Part shown: piece after piece, positions 1 to 9,965 of the stretch
Position numbering within the stretch: position 1 is the stretch's first letter
How the letters are laid out: each line of letters opens with the position of its first letter
Origin: Acinetobacter terrestris
Lineage (GTDB): Bacteria > Pseudomonadota > Gammaproteobacteria > Pseudomonadales > Moraxellaceae
DNA: 50,354 nt
Assembly (NCBI RefSeq): GCF_004331155.1
Contig: NZ_SJNZ01000025.1
Location: forward strand, 1 to 50,354
Direction of reading: 5' to 3'
Notes under the pieces: generated by a model
The model's input: only the letters and a program-made list of their open reading frames with translations
Databases searched by the model: none
Told to the model about the DNA's origin: nothing
Made by a program: the position numbers and the translations under genes

Positions 1-286
<286 letters not shown>

Positions 287-329
287 ATTTACCACTTTTA
301 CTTTTGGTTTTTTAAGAGGGCAGTTTTAT

Positions 330-1456
330 TTATTTTGGAATAAACTTGATATCTGTCGGCAAACCCCTCTGTAAAGCAATTTGCGTTGGAGTTAATTTAC
401 CTGTATTTAGATCTCGTTTAAACTGACTTATGGTATTACTAAATACGTTGGCTACAATTAAATAATGTCCTGATGCATCAATAGCAAATGCTCTTGTTTT
501 CATGACCCCGATTGCATAACGATCAACCAAGGCTAATCTTCCTGTTTCTTGATTAACCGCGTATGCCACAATCTCATTACTTTTACGACGATTTCCTGCA
601 TATAAAAAATGTTGATCTGGAGAGAAAATTAAACCTGCTCCTCGTTTAAAGGATGCATCCATCTGGTCAGTTAAATTTTCTTGTTGAGCTGTTTCATATT
701 TGCCATTCACTTTTTTTAAAACAATTATTTGCGCTCCCATTTCCGTTATGGCATAAGCATAATCACCATTTTTGCTAAAAATGAGATGACGAGGACCACT
801 TGCTGCAGGGAAAGGTAAATCTAACTGTTTTGCTTTTTTTAAGGGTTGTTTGGATTTTGGAATATATTCATAAGCCCGAATAAGATCGCTCCCTAAATCG
901 GTTAAGTAAACCGTCTTTTTATCAGGACTAAATATAATGGAATATGCATGTCCATCTGCTTGTCGATCAGGTTATGCATTGCTTCCTTTTAAGAAGAAGA
1001 TATTCTGTACAGCTTTTCCTATTGAGCCATCTGCCCGGATTGTAAAAACTGAAATGCCTGCATGCCCAGGTCGAGCAGAGTAATTGGCTACAAACAAAAA
1101 TTGGTTATCCGGAGAAGTCTCAGCATGTGTGAGCTGTTGTCCCAGACTATTTACAGCATTTAAAAACTTTAAATTTCCTTCTTTATCAATTTTAAATGTC
1201 GATACCTTACCGAAAATATTGCCATTGTCTTCATTAGTTGCATAAGATATTGGTGATTTTTAGCAAAGACTAACCAGGATAGATTAGTGATTTGAATATG
1301 ATTCAAAGGTAATAAAGTGCTATCTGGATTCAAACGAACCTTATAAATCCCATAGCTGGGAAAAGCAGGCTTTAAAGTATCTAATCCATCTGGAGCACCT
1401 TCTGTCCATGTGCCTACGAAAAATTCTTGGGCTTGCTCTAATTGGGTTTGAATCAA
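330..1456 (-). pseudogene. Decayed YbhE/Pgl-type lactonase (beta-propeller) gene, 5'-truncated
   Basis: Read on the minus strand, the pieces make one seven-bladed-propeller lactonase-like protein starting FFVGTWTEGAP and ending DIKFIPK. Three lesions are visible. The 5' end, with start codon and any signal peptide, is missing where the inverted repeat arm begins at 1456. A one-base deletion near 1246 breaks the frame at NHQYL, where reading on in the next frame gives ATNEDNGN. A TAA stop sits at 972-974 within KGSNA-PDRQADGHAY. In life it may have opened an aldonolactone, which would fit the sugar-acid genes next door. The coding debris is well preserved, so inactivation is probably recent. 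It could also have been a lactonase of another pathway. Confidence 0.8.
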
Positions 1457-1480
1457 AAAAGAGACCCCTACGAGGTCTCT
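1454..1480 (-). terminator. Rho-independent terminator of the pentonate catabolic operon
   Basis: On the minus strand the stem AGAGACC/GGTCTCT (1480-1474 and 1466-1460) is followed by six T residues, eleven bases past the dehydrogenase stop codon. It closes the operon formed by the dehydratases and the dehydrogenase. Confidence 0.85.
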
Positions 1481-1741
1481 TTTATCGTTCTTAGATTGAA
1501 TCTCGGGTCATTTCACCGTTTACCAGTCTCAGAAGTTTTAGCGGATTTTCATCCCGCAATGCTTCCGGTAATAAACTTTGCGGATAGTTCTGATAGCACA
1601 CTGGACGTAAATAACGGTCAATCGCCAATGTACCTACCGAGGTACCACGTGCATCTGAAGTCGCAGGATAAGGTCCACCATGTACCATGGCATCACTTAC
1701 TTCTACCCCGGTTGGATAACCATTTAGCAATAAGCGCCCGG
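1456..1741 (-). repeat. Right arm of the long inverted repeat (partner 1-286)
   Basis: This arm is part of the intact dehydrogenase gene at 1491-3068 and is therefore probably the source copy. Its outer end at 1456 is exactly where the lactonase pseudogene loses its 5' end. Confidence 0.9.
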
Positions 1742-3068
1742 CTTTTTCTTCCAATACCGGTACCACATCTGCAAAGACGCCTAAATCTTCCTCATCTGCA
1801 ATCAGGGAAGCCGTCAACTGGCCATTCATGCTGCCCAGTGCCTGGATCAGTTGTGCATGATCTTCAACTTCAATCACAATAGTTGTCGGACCAAAGATTT
1901 CTTCTTGTAGCAATTGATCGCTTGCGAGTAATAGCTCAACATCGGCTTTAAACAGTTGAGGTTGAGCTTGGTCGCCTTGTTGAGCTTGACCCGCTAAATG
2001 TTCAATGCCTTGATGTTTGGTTAAATGCTCCAGACCTGAGACATAGCTTTTTAATGTGCCTGCATTCAACATGGTTTGCGCAGTTTTGGCATTCATGATT
2101 TCAGTCAGTTGAACAATCAGCTGTGTATATTCTGGCGATTTAATTCCGAGAATCAGACCAGGATTGGTACAGAACTGACCACAGCCCATGACTACCGAAT
2201 CTGCCAAATCCTGTGCAATCTGCGAACCACGACTTTTTAATGCGGCAGGCAGCATAAGCATCGGATTAATACTGCTCATCTCAGCAAATACTGGAATGGG
2301 TTGTGGACGTGCAGCTGCCATATCACAAAGTGCTCGACCACCCTTCAATGATCCGGTAAAACCGACCGCCTGGATCAGCGGGTGTTTCACTAAGGTTTCG
2401 CCCACGCCATTGCCATAGACCATGTTAAATACGCCTTTGGGCATATTGGTTTTCTCGACAGCACGTTCAATGGCTTGAGCGACCTGGTCAGCTGTTGCCA
2501 TATGACCGCTGTGTGCTTTCACCACAACTGGACAACCTGCCGCTAAAGCTGAGGCGGTATCACCACCTGCTGTTGAGAATGCCAGCGGAAAGTTACTTGC
2601 ACCAAAGACTGCAATTGGCCCTACACCGATTTTAATCTGACGTAAATCTACACGAGGCATCGGCTTGCGATCAGGCAAGGCGGTATCAATACGGGCACCC
2701 AGGAAATCACCCCGACGTAATACCTTAGCAAATAGACGCATTTGGCCACTGGTACGTCCCCGTTCACCTTGTAAACGTGCAAGGGGTAAGGCAGTTTCCT
2801 GAGAAATAATATTCAGGAAATCCTCACCAAGCGCATCCAGTTCATCTGCAATCGCTTCTAAAAACAGAGCGCGCTGTTCAGGGGATGTATGGCGATAGCT
2901 TTTAAAAGCCTGGCTGGCTGCTTCACAAGCCTGATTCACTTCTTGCTCTGTGGCTTGATGAAATTCATAAGCCAATGCTTCACCTGTCGTTGCATTAAAG
3001 CTTTGCAGCAACTTGCTCCCTTGTGCGCTGCGTGAGCCAGCAATAAAGTTTTGTCCAATATTGTTCAT
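1491..3068 (-). CDS. 2,5-dioxovalerate (2-oxoglutarate semialdehyde) dehydrogenase
   Basis: A cytosolic aldehyde dehydrogenase of 525 residues that oxidises 2-oxoglutarate semialdehyde to 2-oxoglutarate, the last step of non-phosphorylating pentose and aldarate routes. The sequence shows the cofactor segment GASNFPLAFSTAGGDTASALAAG, the glutamate in AEMSSINP and the catalytic cysteine in GQFCTNPG near residue 300. Length and start match the family. It is the last gene of a minus-strand operon, 21 bases after the dehydratase gene, so it finishes the pathway begun by its neighbours. Its final 250 bases and terminator are duplicated in inverted orientation at 1-286. The substrate assignment rests on family and context. 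Confidence 0.9.
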   Translation of the reverse strand: MNNIGQNFIAGSRSAQGSKLLQSFNATTGEALAYEFHQATEQEVNQACEAASQAFKSYRHTSPEQRALFLEAIADELDALGEDFLNIISQETALPLARLQGERGRTSGQMRLFAKVLRRGDFLGARIDTALPDRKPMPRVDLRQIKIGVGPIAVFGASNFPLAFSTAGGDTASALAAGCPVVVKAHSGHMATADQVAQAIERAVEKTNMPKGVFNMVYGNGVGETLVKHPLIQAVGFTGSLKGGRALCDMAAARPQPIPVFAEMSSINPMLMLPAALKSRGSQIAQDLADSVVMGCGQFCTNPGLILGIKSPEYTQLIVQLTEIMNAKTAQTMLNAGTLKSYVSGLEHLTKHQGIEHLAGQAQQGDQAQPQLFKADVELLLASDQLLQEEIFGPTTIVIEVEDHAQLIQALGSMNGQLTASLIADEEDLGVFADVVPVLEEKAGRLLLNGYPTGVEVSDAMVHGGPYPATSDARGTSVGTLAIDRYLRPVCYQNYPQSLLPEALRDENPLKLLRLVNGEMTRDSI

Positions 3069-3089
3069 CTAATTTTTCCTAAGTTTCTA

Positions 3090-4877
3090 TTAGTGAGAAT
3101 GTCTCGGCAGGTTCTTCTCATTTATAACGCGCATGTATAAAGTTGCAGGTTCTAGACAACCACCTGTAGATAATTGTCCCACCATATTGCGATATATTTC
3201 TTGCCAAGGAGTTTGAGAAGCAGGGAGGATCGGTTTCCATTGTTTACGACGATGTTCTAATTCTTCATCTGAAATAAGAACATTGACAGAGCGTTTATTT
3301 AAATCAATTCTTAAACGATCATTTGTTTTTAGTAATGCAATCCCCCCACCCACGGCAGATTCAGGCGACATATTTAAAATAGAAGGACTCGCTGACGTAC
3401 CACTTTGACGCCCATCTCCTAAACAAGGTAAAGAATCGATGCCTCTTTTAATTAACTCGACCGGAGGAGCCATATTGACGACTTCTGCGCTACCCGGATA
3501 ACCCACTGTGCCCGCACCACGAATCACTAAAATACAATGTTCATCAATATTAAGTTCAGGATCATTAATACGTGCATGATAATCTTCAGGACCTTCAAAA
3601 ACGATCGCTCGAGCTTCGAAACTATTTTCTTCCTCAGGATTAGATAAATAGGTTTTTCTAAACGCTTCACCGACCACTGACATTTTCATAATGGCGCTAT
3701 CAAAAAAATTACCGCTTAGTACAATAAAGCCTGCACCATGTTTAAGCGGTTCTTCATAAGAGTAAATGACATCTGAATTAGAGGTTTGGGACTGTTTAGC
3801 AATTTCTCCCATTGTTTTACCGCTGACTGATGCACAGTTTTCATGGAGTACACCTGCTTTTTGTAATTCATACATCACAGCTGGTACACCGCCTGCACGG
3901 TGAAAGCCTTCACCCAAATATTTTCCTGCAGGCATACAGTTCACAAGAAGTGGTACATCTTCGCCTACACGTTGCCAATCATCTAAAGTCAGCTCTATTC
4001 CCATATGACGTGCAATGGCGATTAAATGTGGAGGACAGTTACTTGAAGCACCTAAAGCAGAGGCAACTGCAATGGCATTTTCAAACGATTGCTTGGTCAT
4101 GATTTTAGATGGTCGTAAGTCCTCAAGGACCATTTCGCAAATACGTTTACCTGTAATATAGGCCATTTGACCGCGCTCACGATAAGGTGCAGGAATACTG
4201 GCGCAGGTCGGTAAAGACATTCCCAATGCTTCAGCCAATGCATTCATGGAAAGTGCTGTACCCATGGTATTACAATGACCTACAGAAGGTGATGCAGAAG
4301 TGGTCATTTCCATAAACCCTTCATAATCAATTTCGCCAGATGCCAGTAGGTTACGTGCATGCCAGATGACTGTACCCGAACCAATCAAGTCACCTTTATA
4401 GTGACCATCGAGCATTGGTCCACCTGATAGAACAATGGCAGGTAAATCAGTGGTAGCTGCAGCCATTAAGCAAGCAGGCGTAGTTTTGTCGCAACCTGTC
4501 GTTAAAACTACTCCATCAAGAGGATATCCATGCAGAATTTCAACTAAACCTAAATACGCTAAGTTGCGGTCTAAAGCAGCAGTAGGGCGACGCGATTGTT
4601 CTGCAATCGGATGAACCGGGAATTCCATAGGAATACCACCTGCATCACGAATACCTGCTTTAACACGTTCCGCCAATTCTTTGTGATGACGGTTGCACGG
4701 GGTTAAATCGCTACCTGTTTGCGCAATACCAATGATGGGTCTACCAGATTGAAGCTCATCCCGTGTCAAACCATAATTCATATAGCGTTCAACATATAAA
4801 GCCGTCATATCTGCATGTTCTGGATCATCAAACCATTCCTGGCTACGTAAAAAAATCCGTTTACTTTGATCATTCAT
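3090..4877 (-). CDS. IlvD/Edd-family pentonate (arabinonate/xylonate-type) dehydratase
   Basis: A 595-residue [Fe-S] dehydratase converting a C5 aldonate to its 2-keto-3-deoxy acid. Cysteines at about residues 61 (LTPCNRHH), 129 (TTGCDKTTPAC) and 202 (SVGHCNTMG) are the expected cluster ligands. The length matches the pentonate dehydratase branch, which is similar in size to Edd and dihydroxyacid dehydratase. It lies between the FAH-family dehydratase and the semialdehyde dehydrogenase, the usual Weimberg set. Whether it prefers L-arabonate, D-xylonate or another aldonate cannot be told from sequence alone. Confidence 0.88.
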   Translation of the reverse strand: MNDQSKRIFLRSQEWFDDPEHADMTALYVERYMNYGLTRDELQSGRPIIGIAQTGSDLTPCNRHHKELAERVKAGIRDAGGIPMEFPVHPIAEQSRRPTAALDRNLAYLGLVEILHGYPLDGVVLTTGCDKTTPACLMAAATTDLPAIVLSGGPMLDGHYKGDLIGSGTVIWHARNLLASGEIDYEGFMEMTTSASPSVGHCNTMGTALSMNALAEALGMSLPTCASIPAPYRERGQMAYITGKRICEMVLEDLRPSKIMTKQSFENAIAVASALGASSNCPPHLIAIARHMGIELTLDDWQRVGEDVPLLVNCMPAGKYLGEGFHRAGGVPAVMYELQKAGVLHENCASVSGKTMGEIAKQSQTSNSDVIYSYEEPLKHGAGFIVLSGNFFDSAIMKMSVVGEAFRKTYLSNPEEENSFEARAIVFEGPEDYHARINDPELNIDEHCILVIRGAGTVGYPGSAEVVNMAPPVELIKRGIDSLPCLGDGRQSGTSASPSILNMSPESAVGGGIALLKTNDRLRIDLNKRSVNVLISDEELEHRRKQWKPILPASQTPWQEIYRNMVGQLSTGGCLEPATLYMRVINEKNLPRHSH

Positions 4878-5007
4878 TTCCAGATCCTTACTTTAATATT
4901 ATGCGAATGAGTAGTAGTTAAAATATTTATTAAATAGAAGTGTAGTGTTAAAACCCTAAAGGCTAAGATCAAAAAATACTATTACACCTATGGATAATAT
5001 GTGAAAT

Positions 5008-6183
5008 TTACAGTAATTCACGCTGCTTTAAATTACGAATTAATGAATTAATGCCAAAATTCCACGGATTTGCTTTGTCACTTGTAGTAACGGTGTTATA
5101 AAGCGTGCCTAATTTGGGCGTATGAATCCAAACCACATCACCAATTTTATGGGTAAAACCTGCACCAGATTTCTCACGATCTTTAGTGGGCGCAAATAAT
5201 GTGCCTAAGAACAATACAAAACCATCTGGATATTGATGATTTTCATTCAAAGTTTGTTGGATCAAATCTTCAGGATCACGACTAATTTGAGACATTGAAC
5301 TCAGTCCATTCAATATAAAACTATCTGTTCCCTTTATTTCTAGCTCAACATCACAAGAACGAACATCATCCAAATTAAAAGTTTCATCAAATAAACGGAT
5401 AAAAGGACCAATTGCACAAGAGGCGTTATTATCTTTAGCTTTACTGAGTAAAAGAGCGCTACGACCTTCAAAATCTCGAAGATTAACGTCATTACCTAAA
5501 GTTGCACCTAAAATTTTGCCGCGGCTATTGGCCACAAGAACCACTTCAGGTTCTGGGTTATTCCATTCCGATTTTGGATGAATACCAATATTTTGACCTG
5601 ACCCCACAGCGGCTAGAACAGGGGCTTTAGTGAAAATTTCTGCATCAATACCAATCCCCACTTCAAGATATTGAGACCACATATTTTGTTCGATTAAATA
5701 TTTTTTTAGTTCAAGTGCTTTTTCAGATCCAGGTTGAATGGTTTTAAGGCTGTCACCAATAACACTTTGCACCACTGCACGAATATTTTGGGCTTTATGG
5801 GCATCCCCAGCCGCTTGTTCTTCAATTACGCGCTCAAGCATACTTGCGGCAAAAGTCACACCCGCTGCTTTAATCACTTGTAGATCAATAGGCGCTAAGA
5901 AATAAGCCTTGCTTTGATCTGGTTCAGCTCGAGTATTCGCAAAAATTTCATCAATAGATCCGACCAACTGCCCTTCAACTTTTGATAAAATTTGGGTAGG
6001 TTGATCAATTTCTAATAATTCTGAAACAGTGCTGAATTCAGATGAGATATCAAAAACTTGATCTCCTTTTAAAAGAACTGGTGAGGGGCCAGAAATCTTA
6101 TTGGGTACCCAAGCACGACCAATCAAGCATCCTTCTGTACCGTCTAGAGGTAGTGAATTAGTCGAAGTCAGTGTGAATTTCAT
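5008..6183 (-). CDS. FAH-family 2-keto-3-deoxy-pentonate dehydratase (XylX-like)
   Basis: A protein of about 391 residues with a C-terminal fumarylacetoacetate hydrolase-type domain. It contains the FAH-like metal-site segment NPEPEVVLV and the later stretch LRDFEGRSALLLSKAKD. In Weimberg operons this family dehydrates 2-keto-3-deoxy-pentonate to 2-oxoglutarate semialdehyde, the substrate of the downstream dehydrogenase. I chose the ATG at 6183 because an AAGGA Shine-Dalgarno lies seven bases ahead of it. A longer start at 6192 would abut that site directly. It is the first gene of the minus-strand operon and is divergent from the LysR gene. Confidence 0.85.
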   Translation of the reverse strand: MKFTLTSTNSLPLDGTEGCLIGRAWVPNKISGPSPVLLKGDQVFDISSEFSTVSELLEIDQPTQILSKVEGQLVGSIDEIFANTRAEPDQSKAYFLAPIDLQVIKAAGVTFAASMLERVIEEQAAGDAHKAQNIRAVVQSVIGDSLKTIQPGSEKALELKKYLIEQNMWSQYLEVGIGIDAEIFTKAPVLAAVGSGQNIGIHPKSEWNNPEPEVVLVANSRGKILGATLGNDVNLRDFEGRSALLLSKAKDNNASCAIGPFIRLFDETFNLDDVRSCDVELEIKGTDSFILNGLSSMSQISRDPEDLIQQTLNENHQYPDGFVLFLGTLFAPTKDREKSGAGFTHKIGDVVWIHTPKLGTLYNTVTTSDKANPWNFGINSLIRNLKQRELL

Positions 6184-6224
6184 GTAAATCATCCTTGTTT
6201 TATTTAAAATTATGATAGGATTCT

Positions 6225-6280
6225 TAATCGATAAGTACCAATGATAATAATTTAGTTATCAATAACATTTAGTTATCGGA
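6225..6280. promoter_or_regulatory. Divergent promoter region with LysR-type operator candidates
   Basis: The gap between the dehydratase operon and the LysR gene holds ATAACATTTAGTTAT at 6262-6276, an inverted repeat ATAAC-N5-GTTAT containing the T-N11-A signature of LysR sites. An overlapping GTTAT-CA-ATAAC palindrome lies at 6255-6266. The 15-mer recurs exactly at 12405-12419, and a one-mismatch version is at 8726-8740. Function is inferred from symmetry, recurrence and position. Confidence 0.55.
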
Positions 6281-6293
6281 AAAGGATTTTTCA

Positions 6294-7235
6294 ATGGCAG
6301 ATTTGAGCTATTCGAGTTTAAATAATTGGTTTAAATACCGTCACTTAGTGCTGTTAGAAACCTTAGCAAGGACTAATAATATGCATTTAGCTGCTGAACA
6401 GATGAATTTAAGTCAACCCGCCATCAGTAAAATGCTGAAAGAAATTGAAAATTTATTGGGTTTTACTGTTTTTGAAAGATTACCTAGAAGTATGCCGGTA
6501 ACAGCTTTAGGACAACATGTGATTCAATATGCGCAGCGCGTACTCAATGATGCAAAACACTTTGTTGAGGATATTGAAATGCTACGGTTAGGTGGATACG
6601 GTTTTCTAAAAGTTGGTGGAATTTTTGCTGCCACTGCGATGGTGATTCCTAATGCTATTATTGAAATAAAAAAACAATGGCCGCTACTTTCCATCGATGT
6701 AGTAGAACAGACCAGTGATCATTTGATGGAAATGCTCAGTGAGCATACTTTAGATTTAGCGATCGGACGTTTTACCCAAGCTACGCAAAGTCAATATTTT
6801 GATTTTCAAGCCTTGGGTCCAGAGCCTTTTTGTATTGTGGTCAACAATGAACATCCATGTGCACAACAGAAGTTTTGCCCATTAGAGCAATTATTGGAAT
6901 GGCCCTGGGTGTTGTATCCGAAAGGTACGCCAATTCGAGAAAGAATGGAGGCGGCATTTGCACAGGCAAAAGTAAAAATTCCTTTAAATACAGTTAATAC
7001 CATGTCTATGCAGACTTTCTTACAAATACTCAGTGGCGCACCGATGATTGCGATGTTGCCTGAGGCCATGGTGAATCATCAAGTAAAAGATGGCAAATTA
7101 TGTATTATTGAAACTAATTTGATTTTAGATGCACAAGATTATGGAATATTGACCCGTAAAGGTGAACCGATTTCAGAAATTGCTCAAACCTTTATGGATA
7201 TACTGCTTAAACATTCCAAAAAAAATGAAATTTAA
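6294..7235 (+). CDS. LysR-family transcriptional regulator of the sugar-acid island
   Basis: A 313-residue LysR-type regulator. The N-terminal winged helix (about residues 15-75) contains LAEQMNLSQPAISKMLKEIENLLGFTVFERLPRSMPVTALG. The rest is a periplasmic-binding-protein-like effector domain (about 100-305). An AAAGGA ribosome site sits just ahead of the ATG. The gene is divergent from the pentonate dehydratase operon, the classic arrangement for a LysR protein that controls its neighbour and itself. The likely inducer is a pathway aldonate or keto acid. This is inferred from context. Confidence 0.88.
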   Translation: MADLSYSSLNNWFKYRHLVLLETLARTNNMHLAAEQMNLSQPAISKMLKEIENLLGFTVFERLPRSMPVTALGQHVIQYAQRVLNDAKHFVEDIEMLRLGGYGFLKVGGIFAATAMVIPNAIIEIKKQWPLLSIDVVEQTSDHLMEMLSEHTLDLAIGRFTQATQSQYFDFQALGPEPFCIVVNNEHPCAQQKFCPLEQLLEWPWVLYPKGTPIRERMEAAFAQAKVKIPLNTVNTMSMQTFLQILSGAPMIAMLPEAMVNHQVKDGKLCIIETNLILDAQDYGILTRKGEPISEIAQTFMDILLKHSKKNEI

Positions 7236-7281
7236 GTGTTTAGAACAAGCATCACGCAGAGTTATGTAAAAACACACTGGC

Positions 7282-7542
7282 GTGATGCCACTTACAATAA
7301 CGGACGCAGGCATAGAGACTTACTTTGCAGATCCGTACAAGTCTATTCAACGAGCCAGAAATGAAAATACGAATGGTCTGATCAGACAATATCTACCAAA
7401 ATCCTCATCGTTTGATCATGTTTCAAAAGAGCGGATAGAACAGATAGAGACTGCTCTAAATAATCGTCCTAGAAAGACACTGGGCTGGTATACACCCAGT
7501 GATATTATGGCTAGTTTTTATACTGTTGCACTTGCCGCTTGA
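7282..7542 (+). pseudogene. C-terminal remnant of an IS30-family transposase
   Basis: About 80 residues match the end of an IS30 transposase: YFADPYKSIQRARNENTNGLIRQYLPK contains the glutamate of the DDE triad, followed by LNNRPRKTLGWYTPSDI. The N-terminal two thirds, with the helix-turn-helix and both aspartates, is missing, so it is inactive. It separates the LysR gene from the lactonase gene and shows past transposition in the island. The bases to 7723 show no other gene. Confidence 0.8.
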
Positions 7543-7723
7543 ATCCGCCAATTGAAAAAGTCACAGCTAATCGATTGAAAACTCCGAGTTAACTGGTCTG
7601 GTTTTAATCGTTAACCTTGTTTTATTTTTCTCATGTTATTTTCCTTTTAACATAAGTAGTCCATACCGTAAATAATTTGTATTTACATTACATTAAGATA
7701 TTTTAATGATGGAGAGGGCGGAA

Positions 7724-8602
7724 TTAACCCTTAAATCGAGCCTCGCCTACACCCGTGATACCTAAACCATAAATCGCAAATACACTGCCTCGGAGTTGGT
7801 TGTCTCCGGGAAATCGTGGCAAGGGTGGTTGTGACATAGAGGTAACGAAAAGTACATCTAAATTTTTCCCACCAAACGCGAGACTAGTGACTTTTTTAAC
7901 AGGCATTTCAATAATGCGATCAACTGTGCCATCAGGCGTGTAACGAATGAGTTGGCCTGAATAGACTTTGGCACTCCAGACATAACCTTCGCTATCGACG
8001 GTTGAGCCATCTGCGGAACCGCCATCTTGCATATCAATGCTGCAAAAAACCTGCTTGTTGGATAATCCTGCATCTGAATTGTCATAGTCATATGACCAAA
8101 TTTCACCTTGCCAAGTATCTGCAAAATAAAATTTATCTCCACGAGGACTCCAACACACACCATTTGAGGTATTAATATTGTCTTCGAGTTTTTGAATGGA
8201 AAGATCTGTATTTAGACGATATAAAGACGCAGTTTTAGCTTCTTCCAAACGATTCATTGATCCAAAAACAAAACGCCCTTGACGATCTACGCCTCCGTCA
8301 TTCAAACGGTTAAACGGCATATCTGGCTCAGGATTGACAATCAAATTTAAATCACCAGTGTCGAAATCTAAGCTATAAACACCATCTTCAAGTGCTACAA
8401 TCGCGCCATTGTGATGTTCACGTAAGGCATATGATCCAATCTTTTGATAGGTTTCCCATGCTTTTAAGTTAGCACCGTTTTCATCACAGCAAAATAAACG
8501 ACCGTCTACAATGTCGACCCAAAACAAGCTTTGACGAATCGGATCCCAAGTCGGGACTTCACCTAAACGTGTTTTGATATCTACAAATACTTTAATTTCC
8601 AT
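7724..8602 (-). CDS. SMP-30/gluconolaconase-family sugar lactonase
   Basis: A 292-residue six-bladed beta-propeller lactonase. Probable metal ligands can be seen in RLGEVPTWD (Glu near 14), RLNDGGVD, TSNGVCWS and the aspartate in DGGSADGSTVDSEG. The enzyme would hydrolyse an aldonolactone to the free aldonate used by the dehydratase. It stands alone on the minus strand and is divergent from the SDR gene at 8960 across a 357-base promoter region. An AGGACA ribosome site precedes the ATG. It may replace the broken lactonase at 330-1456. Substrate is inferred. Confidence 0.85.
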   Translation of the reverse strand: MEIKVFVDIKTRLGEVPTWDPIRQSLFWVDIVDGRLFCCDENGANLKAWETYQKIGSYALREHHNGAIVALEDGVYSLDFDTGDLNLIVNPEPDMPFNRLNDGGVDRQGRFVFGSMNRLEEAKTASLYRLNTDLSIQKLEDNINTSNGVCWSPRGDKFYFADTWQGEIWSYDYDNSDAGLSNKQVFCSIDMQDGGSADGSTVDSEGYVWSAKVYSGQLIRYTPDGTVDRIIEMPVKKVTSLAFGGKNLDVLFVTSMSQPPLPRFPGDNQLRGSVFAIYGLGITGVGEARFKG

Positions 8603-8959
8603 TTATATTGTCCTGAAAAATACATCCATTTATTAAGGCAGTTGATTTTAATGAATAATCACGCATTTTTTTATTAAATTAAAACGGAATAGCGTTTATT
8701 ACCAATGATTAAAAATCACTATTTGATAAGTAAGGGTTATTGGCAAGAGATTATAGAGATATACACATAAAAAAATAGTATACGAATGAATCATATACAT
8801 CATAAATCGCTAGAGAAATCTGAATAGAATTAATAATTGATATTAAAAAGTTATCGATATTTAGGAATAATTCATTGGTAATTATTGATCTTCCTGCTTA
8901 ATTTGGCTTTAACGGCGATTGGATTCGTCAAAGTAAATAAATAGCGGGAAGGAGCACCC
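8603..8959. promoter_or_regulatory. Divergent promoter region between lactonase and SDR genes
   Basis: A 357-base gap without a gene. It contains ATAAGTAAGGGTTAT at 8726-8740, a one-mismatch version of the palindrome near the LysR gene. It also holds two oppositely oriented copies of an ATTACCAATG element (8699-8708 and 8872-8881). A related ACCAATGA sits at 6237-6244. These are candidate binding sites for the LysR regulator. Confidence 0.45.
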
Positions 8960-9931
8960 ATGAATATCCTGATTACTGGCGGTACTGGTTTTATTGGCAA
9001 GCAAATCGCAATTAAAATTTTAGAATTAGGTACAATCTCATTCGACGGTCAAGCTGCTCAAACGATTGATAAGGTTATATTGTTTGATGCATTTGCAGGT
9101 GAAGAGCTTCCGCAAGACCCTAAAATCCAAGTGATTACTGGCGACATAACTGATAAGAGTTTAGTAGAGAAAATCACAGAAAATATCGATGTGGTTTGGC
9201 ATTTGGCGGCTGTCGTAAGTTCCGCAGCTGAAGCTGATTTTGATTTAGGTATGAATGTTAATTTATACGGACTACTGACTTTACTTGAAGCTTTGAGAAA
9301 ACATGGCTCAAAACCACGGGTTATTTTCGCCAGTGGCTGTGCGGTATTTGGGGGAGAATTACCAGACGTAGTCACAGATCAAACTGTAGTGACCCCTAAA
9401 TCTTCATACGGGATGCAAAAAGCCATAGGTGAATTACTGGTATCAGATTATTCACGTAAAGGTTTTATTGATGGGCGTGTATTACGACTTCCGACGATTG
9501 TTGTTCGCCCGGGTAAACCAAATAAAGCAGCATCTACATTCTTTAGTTCGATTATTCGTGAACCGCTAAAAGGCGAATCTGCTATCTGCCCAGTTCAAGC
9601 AGATACGCCAGTATTTATTACCTCACCACGTCGTTGTGTTGAATCAATGATTCAGGCAGCAACGCTTTCCCCAAATCAATTAGCGGATAATCGAATTATT
9701 CCCTTACCCGGTTTAACCGTGACTGTTCAGCAAATGCTGGACGCATTGGAAAAAGTTGCAGGGAAATCCGCAGTAGATTTGGTGCAATGGCAAGAAGACA
9801 AAACCATTCAACGCATTGTGCAAAGCTGGCCTGTGCAAGTCAAAGCAGAATATGCCGAATCGCTCGGATTTAAAGCAGATGAAAATTTTGAAAGTATTAT
9901 TCAGGCTCATATTGAAGACACCCAGAAATAA
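8960..9931 (+). CDS. NAD-dependent epimerase/dehydratase-family oxidoreductase (D-erythronate dehydrogenase-like)
   Basis: A 323-residue extended SDR with the nucleotide motif GGTGFIG at the N-terminus and the catalytic YGMQK pair near residue 153, preceded by ASGCAVFGG. It most resembles the DenD-type branch that oxidises D-erythronate at C2, although uronate dehydrogenases share this fold. A strong AAGGAG ribosome site precedes the ATG. It starts a plus-strand operon with an MFS permease and a GarR-type reductase. The kinase and isomerase that normally follow DenD are not present here, so the substrate remains open. Confidence 0.8.
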   Translation: MNILITGGTGFIGKQIAIKILELGTISFDGQAAQTIDKVILFDAFAGEELPQDPKIQVITGDITDKSLVEKITENIDVVWHLAAVVSSAAEADFDLGMNVNLYGLLTLLEALRKHGSKPRVIFASGCAVFGGELPDVVTDQTVVTPKSSYGMQKAIGELLVSDYSRKGFIDGRVLRLPTIVVRPGKPNKAASTFFSSIIREPLKGESAICPVQADTPVFITSPRRCVESMIQAATLSPNQLADNRIIPLPGLTVTVQQMLDALEKVAGKSAVDLVQWQEDKTIQRIVQSWPVQVKAEYAESLGFKADENFESIIQAHIEDTQK

Positions 9932-9965
9932 TGGCTGAGATAGCTGACTAAAGTGAGACAATATT

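Noticed and set aside
1442..1882. A 146-codon plus-strand ORF within the dehydrogenase gene
   Set aside because: It runs antisense to a well-conserved enzyme and has no family features, so it is a shadow frame.
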